64,000 nt of DNA from Anthostomella pinea (Eukaryota > Ascomycota > Sordariomycetes > Xylariales > Xylariaceae). The notes under the pieces are model-generated. The model searched no databases. It had not been told where the DNA came from and was given only the letters and a program-made list of their open reading frames with translations. Positions 58,301 to 64,000 of this stretch are shown one piece after another. Position 1 is the first letter of the stretch; each line of letters starts with the position of its first letter. The position numbers and the translations under genes are program-made. The DNA lies in assembly GCA_963556695.1 (NCBI GenBank), contig CAUWAG010000020.1, positions 3,844,001-3,908,000 on the forward strand, given 5' to 3'.

Positions 58301-58458
58301 GCTATGTACCTTGTGTACCGTCTGTACTATAGGATAGAGTGCCTCTCCGGGTTCGATGGGGGTGGTGTAGGAGAGGTTCTTGCTGTGTACGTTGTACGTC
58401 TCATGTATTACAGGATAGAATGCCTCCCGGATTGGATGAGTGTGGTGCAGGAGAGAAG
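58301..58458 (+). repeat. Imperfect tandem duplication (about 80-bp unit) in the 3' flank
   Basis: 58301-58378 and 58382-58458 align along their length through GTGTAC, TAGGATAGA versus CAGGATAGA, TGCCTC and GGTG.AGGAGAG. It probably lies in the 3' UTR of the phospholipase gene, between it and the convergent mL44 gene. Nothing else recognised in 58459-58819. Confidence 0.7.
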
Positions 58459-58819
58459 GCACTTGGGCGCTGTCTATCTGTCTGTACTAGAAGTCATCAG
58501 GATGATACCCTGCGTATAGAAGAAGAAAAGATTCAAGTAAAGATATGTACACTCGATCGCGGAGTGGGTGGGTTTGCTGTTTCGCATATATATTCTACAT
58601 GGGTGGCCTGCTTTTTGTTTTGGTTGATATGGTACAGTACACTGGTGCGTGGTGATATAACGGCCGGCGCCCAGGCACACCCAGGGTGAAGCGCGATCGG
58701 CCTTTGTCGTCGATCCTACAGCCCAAATTGTACATGCCTCGCTGGAGGGTCGTCTTTCTAGTCCGCCTCTCATACAAGTCCTTCCTCCCCCCTTTCCTCA
58801 GACTGCTGGTATCGACCCA

Positions 58820-60085
58820 CTACGATATTATCTCTCCAATATCCACGTAGACAGGCTTCCAGGGCGCGGCATCCTCGGCCAGCGTATCGCTGGGCACGCC
58901 GACGGTGTCGCCAGGGCTGTACAGATACCAGGACTTCAGTGCGTTGATAGCAGCTGATATCCTCGCGGCGTCCAGACTCGGACCGACGCCTTCGCCAAGC
59001 TTGTCTGTTCCGCTGTAAATTCCGACGACGAATACAGGTGTCCTGCTGAGACGACCCGTCTCGCTCAGTAACCTCGCAACTGGCGCATCGAAGTTCTCTC
59101 TCGCACACAGACGTACGAGCTCTCTCGTGGGAAGCTTGAAGTTGAAGAGGTTCGCCAGATCCAACTGTCTCGAGAGGACATGTGCCTTGGCGAACGTCTT
59201 CGCGACGTCGCGCCCGCAGTGCAGATAGACGGCCCCGATGACGGCCCGTACGAAGTTTGCATGGGCGTTCTGAGCCACGTCCTCCACGATCATGTCCTTC
59301 GTGTTCCGTTGTTTGCTGAGCTCTAGCCCGTCGTGGCTCTGCTCCGACTCGCCCGGCACCAGCTCGCCGAATGCATCGTCGTACAGGATACGGCTGCTCA
59401 CACCCCTCCGCCACTTGTATCGCTGCAGCTCTTTAGACTCGGCGCGCACGTACCCCCATCTGTTCATCGTGACTGTTGGCCTGTCCGGCGCGAACTGCAG
59501 TAGACCCGGGTCGACCTCCTCGCCGGGGGTTGCTGCTGCTTCGATACCCCACGCCCGCGCGATCTGGTGCAGTGCTGGCACGCCTGCGTACCCCTTCATG
59601 GCAGCAAACAAGATCGTCATGGGCAGGCGCGGGTACCGGGTCACGAGGAACTCGGATGTGTGGTACTGCAGGAGCGCAGCGCCGACGAAGGCGAGGTTTA
59701 CGTTGTTGAATCGGGGGTGCGCGTCGGCGGACGGGTCTATGAGCGTTCGGGCGAGGGTCTGAAGGGGAATCTTGGAGGAGAGGGAGAGTCGCGCGTGGAG
59801 GGCGGCAAGTTTGGCAGACCGCAGGGCCCGGTCGGGATGTGGTGACGGGAGCGGCCTCTTGCTGTAGTCTATAGGTTTTGGGGCGGCTACATCACGTCCT
59901 GCATCTTCGTAGATGACCTCGGGTGACGCAGCCGTGGATTGGCATCTTGTCTGGCAGACCGATGGGGCTGGCGATAGACGGGATGCTGCCAGAGCTCGGG
60001 GTATTCTGTTTGAACTGGGCGGCGGGCGGGCTGGAGTCGCAGCGAGCAATTGACTCGATAATCTGTCGATCCTTATTCTCTTCAT
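58820..60085 (-). CDS. Mitochondrial large ribosomal subunit protein mL44 (MRPL3 type, RNase III-like fold)
   Basis: Single exon of 421 residues from ATG 60085 (MKRIRIDRLSS); the frame extends to a GTG at 60115. The N-terminal 60 residues are Arg/Ser/Ala-rich (mitochondrial presequence). The RNase III-like core includes LAFVGAALLQYHTSEFLVTRYPRLP, VAQNAHANFVRAVIGAVYLHCGRDVAKTFAKAHVLS and FNFKLPTRELVRLC. The C-terminal double-stranded-RNA-binding-like region includes PVFVVGIYSGTDKLGEGVGPSLDAARISAAINALKSWYLY. mL44 is a structural protein of the mitoribosome; the RNase III fold is retained without the full set of catalytic acids. It is intact, divergent from the small mitochondrial protein gene and convergent with the phospholipase. 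Confidence 0.9.
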   Translation of the reverse strand: MKRIRIDRLSSQLLAATPARPPPSSNRIPRALAASRLSPAPSVCQTRCQSTAASPEVIYEDAGRDVAAPKPIDYSKRPLPSPHPDRALRSAKLAALHARLSLSSKIPLQTLARTLIDPSADAHPRFNNVNLAFVGAALLQYHTSEFLVTRYPRLPMTILFAAMKGYAGVPALHQIARAWGIEAAATPGEEVDPGLLQFAPDRPTVTMNRWGYVRAESKELQRYKWRRGVSSRILYDDAFGELVPGESEQSHDGLELSKQRNTKDMIVEDVAQNAHANFVRAVIGAVYLHCGRDVAKTFAKAHVLSRQLDLANLFNFKLPTRELVRLCARENFDAPVARLLSETGRLSRTPVFVVGIYSGTDKLGEGVGPSLDAARISAAINALKSWYLYSPGDTVGVPSDTLAEDAAPWKPVYVDIGEIIS

Positions 60086-60485
60086 GTTCGAAAATCCAGA
60101 TCCCTCATCCCCCACGAATAGGCAGGCGTTGGGACACGGCGTCGTTGAGATGTCCCGGTATGTTGCTTGCAGGAGGGTCGTCTCGTGTCTGGCTCAGGAA
60201 AAAGTTTCTATGAGACGGGACCCGAGCTGGCGTCGAGTCGGGGGTGCAGGTGCAGGTGCGAGGTGAGCTCAGGGATCGCTGAACCGTGCATTGAAAATCT
60301 CCCGGACTAATAATCGACCATTGGTCCGGCGCCGGGTCTGGCCCCACTTCGAGTCGGCTCCACCCGTAAACGTCCAGCTCCCATCGTCAATTCAATTGGG
60401 GACGGCGAGCATTCGAGCTTCCCTCAACCCGCCATCAACGTCAATTGACTACCATAAACCCCCATTTCTCTCACTGCTGGACAAG
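60086..60485. promoter_or_regulatory. 400-bp divergent promoter between two mitochondrial-protein genes
   Basis: Lies between the mL44 start (minus) and the start of the small mitochondrial membrane protein (plus). The motif CGAGTCGG occurs twice (near 60233 and 60350). A shared bidirectional promoter would couple mitoribosome and respiratory-chain expression; this is inference. Confidence 0.45.
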
Positions 60486-60939
60486 ATGGTAGTTGCCACC
60501 GTGTGTTCGCGCTGGATAGATTGCTAACATTCACCAGGGTGGCGGTCCTCGAGTCCCGTAAGCAAAAACATAAACCATTCAGCGATTCGCGATTGCAAAA
60601 CCACGACCCCGGTTGTCCTAACCCTCGCACCACAGTTACCCCAAGCACGTCTGGTCGCCGGCCGGTGGCTGGTACGCGCAACCGAAGAACTGGAAAGCGA
60701 ACACGGCGGTTTTCATGGGAGTCATCCTCGGTATCACCGCCCTGACATGGAGATTGAGCGCGCAGCGAGAGTACAGACACAAGATGCCAGAGCCAGACCG
60801 ATTCTTCCCTAGTCGACAGTACGTCCGAAACCAACACAAGTCTCTCAGCTGGACTACGTACTGACGAGACTTTCTTAGCTGGAGCGTACAGATCAAGGAG
60901 CACGAGGCGGCACAGAAGGCGAACAAGGGCGATTCATAG
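60486..60939 (+). CDS. Small one-TM mitochondrial inner-membrane protein, probable complex I accessory subunit
   Basis: Four exons join in phase: 60486-60488, 60538-60557, 60636-60818 and 60879-60939, giving 88 residues. The first coding exon is just the ATG. The protein begins MGGGPRVPYPKHVWSP, continues GGWYAQPKNWKANTAVFMG, has one hydrophobic segment (VFMGVILGITALTWRLSA) and then a charged end with REYRHKMPEPDRFFPSRHWSVQIKEHE. The conserved PYPKHVWSPxGGWY and PDRFFPSR blocks match a family of small fungal mitochondrial proteins usually described as NADH:ubiquinone oxidoreductase accessory subunits. I am sure of the gene structure and less sure of the exact subunit name. Introns have good sites (GCTAAC and CTAACC branch points). 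It is easily missed because every exon is short. Confidence 0.75.
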
Positions 60940-61314
60940 AGCCGGAGATCATCGACGTGTACAGATAGGACACTTTGGGACCGGAAATAAAGGCATTGCA
61001 AGACTACATCATACCTGGCCCACAACCGATTGACTGTTCGTCGATTGCAGAGGGTTGTACCCATGTTCAGTACTGGAATACTGAAGAATATCCGAGCAGA
61101 AGTCGTGTGCTGCATGACGCGGATGTGCCACTGGAGCTCTTCAAAACTTGCGATCTATATCATGGAAGGACACAAATGCGTTCAATATGCTACGGACGAA
61201 TCAACCGTGACTCCTCGGTCTGACAATAACTACTACCTTGTGACTACAACCCCTATCTTCTGTACTCCGACACACGCCGATCCAGCCCGAAATCCACCCA
61301 TCCGTCCATCCAAA

Positions 61315-61526
61315 TTGACTCACTCTAAACAAAGTTTTCTAAACAGCCACATTGCAAAGCTTATAGCCCAGCCCTCACCCCAACGGCACAGGATATATAT
61401 GCGAGTTTGACAGATGAGTTTAGTAGCCCGGTTGGTACGCCCTAGCGGAGTATTCTTACAAAGTATTGTTATAGGTATATAGGCATATCGGTTCGATTCC
61501 CCTAGCGGCTGACATCCTTTTTTTTC
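61315..61526 (+). repeat. Candidate tRNA-derived SINE, copy c
   Basis: A box TAGCCCGGTTGG (61424-61435), B box GGTTCGATTCC (61490-61500), end CCTAGCGGCTG at 61511, then an uninterrupted T-run. The upstream half matches copy b from about GACTCA (61315) on. Sequence after the T-run also matches copy b loosely (CCCTCC...CTCCCCTTTCT type). Confidence 0.75.
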
Positions 61527-61936
61527 TCTTTCTTTCTTTAGCCCTCCATACCCTCACCCCTTTCTCTTTCTTACCTCGGAAAAGCCCAGTCTGCCAGGCA
61601 GCCTAAAGTATCAGGTTGTACAGAAAATGGACCCCCTTTTCTAGGTGAATGAACTAATTAGATAATCAGGATTACAAAAGGCTGCCTAGCAGTCTAAGCG
61701 ATAAGTAGGCTGTAAAAGTTTATGATATATTTATAATTATTAAATTTGTAACTACGAGGCTGTTACGTAATATATACGTATATTAATAATGTTATTAATT
61801 AATAATTATACGTTTAATTAACTTTTTAAAACGTGTTAAAAGTTAGACGGCTTGAAATAATTAATTAAATGTTTAAAACTATTGTTTAATATATAATTAT
61901 TTTTTAAGAACGTTATTTATATATATATAAAGCGTA
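61527..61936. other. AT-rich spacer
   Basis: Becomes strongly AT-rich from about 61720 with no coding frame; resembles the mutated desert. Nothing else recognised. Confidence 0.5.
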
Positions 61937-62611
61937 TAACATAGATGACAAGCGAGCGGCAATTACAAGCGAACGGCAATTACAAGCGAACGGCAACTTT
62001 TTACCAGCCACTTAACCTTTTTATCAAGGCTCCTAATTGATCCACCAACAATAATGGCATTGCGTTATAACAAATCAGACTTATAGCTTGCTGTCCAAGC
62101 TAAATAACACGACCCTTATATTACCATTGGCAAGCTTTCTAAGACTTTCTATATCTCATATAATACCTTAAAGGCTAGAATTGCCGGCTGACCATCACAA
62201 CGTGATGATATACCCAATACTTTAAAACTTACAGTTTTCAAAGAGAATGACATTTGCTCCTTTATAATCGACCTGGGTACGCGAGCATTTCTTTCCCAGT
62301 ACAGTTATGTTAAACATATGGCAAATCAATTATTGGCAGCACGTAAGGCTGGATGCATCAGAAAGAACTAGATGCAGAACTTTATCAAACGTACATCAGG
62401 TCTTTGGACGCGTTTTTATCAGAAGATAGACTACTAAAGGATCTTAAACAAAGATCCAGACGTATATCGCGCATAGTTTTGCCAAGTTGCGGAAGCAATC
62501 ACAAAACATGGCATCAAAGACGCGGATATTTACAACTTTGACAAGACTGGGTTTATGATGAGCATTATTGGGTCTGGCATAGTCGTTATCAGCGCCAAAA
62601 GACGTGGCAGG

Positions 62612-62781
62612 TATTGAATACACAGATGTTGATTGATTCTATTAATTGTTCTGCTCCACGTGCAGAGATTGATCATCTGTCTTCTTGGTAGGTTAGATGC
62701 ACTGTGTGTTTCTGCCCCACTGGAGATCTTCCGGTGTTTATCTCCGGCTTTTATTCAACACATTCGTGCTAGTATCTAACA
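62612..62781. mobile_element. Solo LTR, family C copy 3 (170 bp), nested in pogo copy 2
   Basis: TATTGAATACAC...TATCTAACA with perfect GCAGG duplications at 62607-62611 and 62782-62786. The empty site is seen in pogo copy 1, where the two flanks are contiguous. The first base pair is TA instead of TG, a G to A change. Confidence 0.9.
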
Positions 62782-63384
62782 GCAGGCCTAGACAAGCTCA
62801 GCAAGGTGATAGGGAGTAGTCTACAGCAATTTATACTATTAATGCTGATGGTTGGGTGGTCCCGTCATTCATCATTTTACAAGGCAAAACTCACCTTGCA
62901 TCATGGTATTGCGACACAATATTACCACACAATTGGAAGGTAGCCGTGTCCGGCAACGGGAGGACTATGAATGAGATTGGTTTGGAATGGATTCAGCATT
63001 TTGACAAGTATACCAGACCGCGTATGACTGCCGGTAAATGCCTCTTTATCCTAGATGGTTACAAAAGCCATTATTCCTAGGTCTTTAAGGATTATTGTCA
63101 TAATAATAGCATTATTACCCTTTATATGCCTGCTCACTCGTCACACAGGCTCCAGCCTTTATATGTCAGTTGTTTTAGCCCACTCAAACAAGCTTACAGT
63201 CGCATAATTAAGGATCTCATCCGGCGTCATATAACCTACATTTTAAAGGAGGACTTCCTTGCAGCGTTTTGTGAAACACATAACGCTGTTATAACGCCAG
63301 GAAACATTTGAGCAGGTTTTAGTGCCACTTGGCTTGTTTTATTTGACCCAGAAAGTGTCATTTCAAAGCTGCATGCTGTCGCTG

Positions 63385-63650
63385 TGTTACAATTCCGTAA
63401 ATGTATTGCAAGGATACAGGTACCCTTATTAACTATCGACGTATAACAAACTCTGGTTAAAGTAAAAAGAAAATTCTAGAAACGTACCCAAATTGGTGGG
63501 CAGCTAGATGTGGGCAGTCATCCCCCACCAGACCCACCATAGCATGGATCAACCTGTCGTCCAATCAGTCACGTGCTAGTCACGTGTCTAGTCACATAAT
63601 CATGGGGTCAATGGGGAGTTAGGACTATCCCTGATAGTGAAATCATCACA
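63385..63650. mobile_element. Solo LTR, family F (266 bp), nested in pogo copy 2
   Basis: Starts TGTTACAATTCC and ends AATCATCACA, flanked by perfect CGCTG duplications at 63380-63384 and 63651-63655. Pogo copy 1 has the uninterrupted site. It contains CACGTG-type repeats (AGTCACGTGCTAGTCACGTG). Single copy here. Confidence 0.9.
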
Positions 63651-64000
63651 CGCTGTCGTACATATACCATTGCAAGACCCCAATCTGCCACCCACTATTT
63701 GGACTTCCAAGACGTTTATCACCATTAACAAAGCGGTAAACCAATCGGTTTATATCCAAAATAGAGTCAGAAACCACCAGGGAAGCTCACCTACATTAAT
63801 AATTGATGCATTAAGCTTGTTTTAAAGGCTACATACAGTCTTATGCACAAGGTTGCTTTGATTGGTTCCCGGGTCCACGAGCTAGAGGAGGCCAATCACT
63901 TACTGAGTAAGCGCTAGGGAACAAAAAATAAACATCTAATAAAAAGAGAAATACTTTTAATTTAAAATACAATAAGTCTTCAAGCTGTAAAGGATAGTAG

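Larger units (their letters stand above)
61939..64000 (+). mobile_element. Pogo/Fot1-like DNA transposon, copy 2, inactivated and running off the window
   Basis: Starts ACATAGATGACAAGC after a TA (61937-61938) and aligns with the reverse complement of 26283-28133 almost to the window end (AAGGATAGTAG at 63990-64000). Transposase pieces on the plus strand include MALRY at 62053 with early TAG and TAA stops; the TVDxL-like HTH region; the DDE-domain stretch LPHNWKVAVSGNGRTMNE with HFDKYTRPRMTAGKCLFILD (62856-63080); and MPAHSSHRLQPLYVSCFSPLK (63126-63311). Two solo LTRs interrupt it (62612-62781 and 63385-63650). Stops differ from those in copy 1, and differences between the copies are largely transitions. 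The right inverted repeat lies beyond the window. Confidence 0.85.

Noticed and set aside
57782..58462. 226-codon minus-strand frame
   Set aside because: Antisense shadow of the GC-rich end of the phospholipase gene and its tandem repeats.
58770..59414. 214-codon minus-strand frame
   Set aside because: Same strand but another frame of mL44; Arg-rich composition typical of a shadow frame.

Overview
This is nuclear DNA from a filamentous ascomycete (Pezizomycotina, most probably Sordariomycetes). The grounds are genes with many short GT-AG introns of about 45-110 bp, characteristic fungal families (PEX7, SEC62, RNase T2, WSC, UstYa/DUF3328, GMC oxidoreductase, P450, mitochondrial mL44) and AT-rich blocks littered with transposon relics that look like products of repeat-induced point mutation (RIP). 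I cannot name the species.

Layout. 0-19 kb is gene-bearing: a GNAT acetyltransferase, PEX7, a small secreted cysteine-rich protein, a one-TM acidic-tailed protein, a membrane-anchored histidine phosphatase and a low-complexity protein. Among them are solo LTRs (one nested stack at 2.1-3.2 kb), a 5'-truncated LINE tail and tRNA-like fragments. 19.4-26.3 kb is an AT-rich, gene-free desert holding GC-richer islands that are solo LTRs or LTR-like pieces. 26.3-28.1 kb is a mutated pogo/Fot1-like DNA transposon with 53-bp inverted repeats and TA target duplications. 28.8-31.7 kb has SEC62 and a seven-exon secreted RNase T2. 32.9-36.9 kb is a Tad-like LINE (endonuclease, RT and RNase H regions, interrupted ORFs) with a 13-bp target duplication. 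37.5-55.1 kb holds six accessory genes. Four of them (HtrL-like protein, Old Yellow Enzyme, GMC oxidoreductase, P450) carry frameshifts, a stop or a lost catalytic residue. A fifth (UstYa-like) is split by a LINE insertion. An F-box gene needs two weak introns. Intact WSC and low-complexity genes lie between them. 55.7-60.9 kb is intact again: a mitochondrial-type phospholipase, mL44, and a tiny mitochondrial membrane protein sharing a divergent promoter with mL44. 61.9 kb to the end is a second pogo copy that itself contains two different solo LTRs.

How the pieces fit. The housekeeping genes are all readable with ordinary introns, so the concentration of broken reading frames between 37 and 55 kb is unlikely to be only poor sequence quality. 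The broken genes (P450, GMC oxidoreductase, OYE-type ene-reductase, UstYa oxidase) are the tailoring set of fungal secondary-metabolite clusters, so the block may be a decayed cluster; no backbone synthase is visible. The least described element is a short Pol III-type dispersed repeat (three copies near 44.5, 48.8 and 61.4 kb) with A and B boxes and a T-run: a candidate tRNA-derived SINE.
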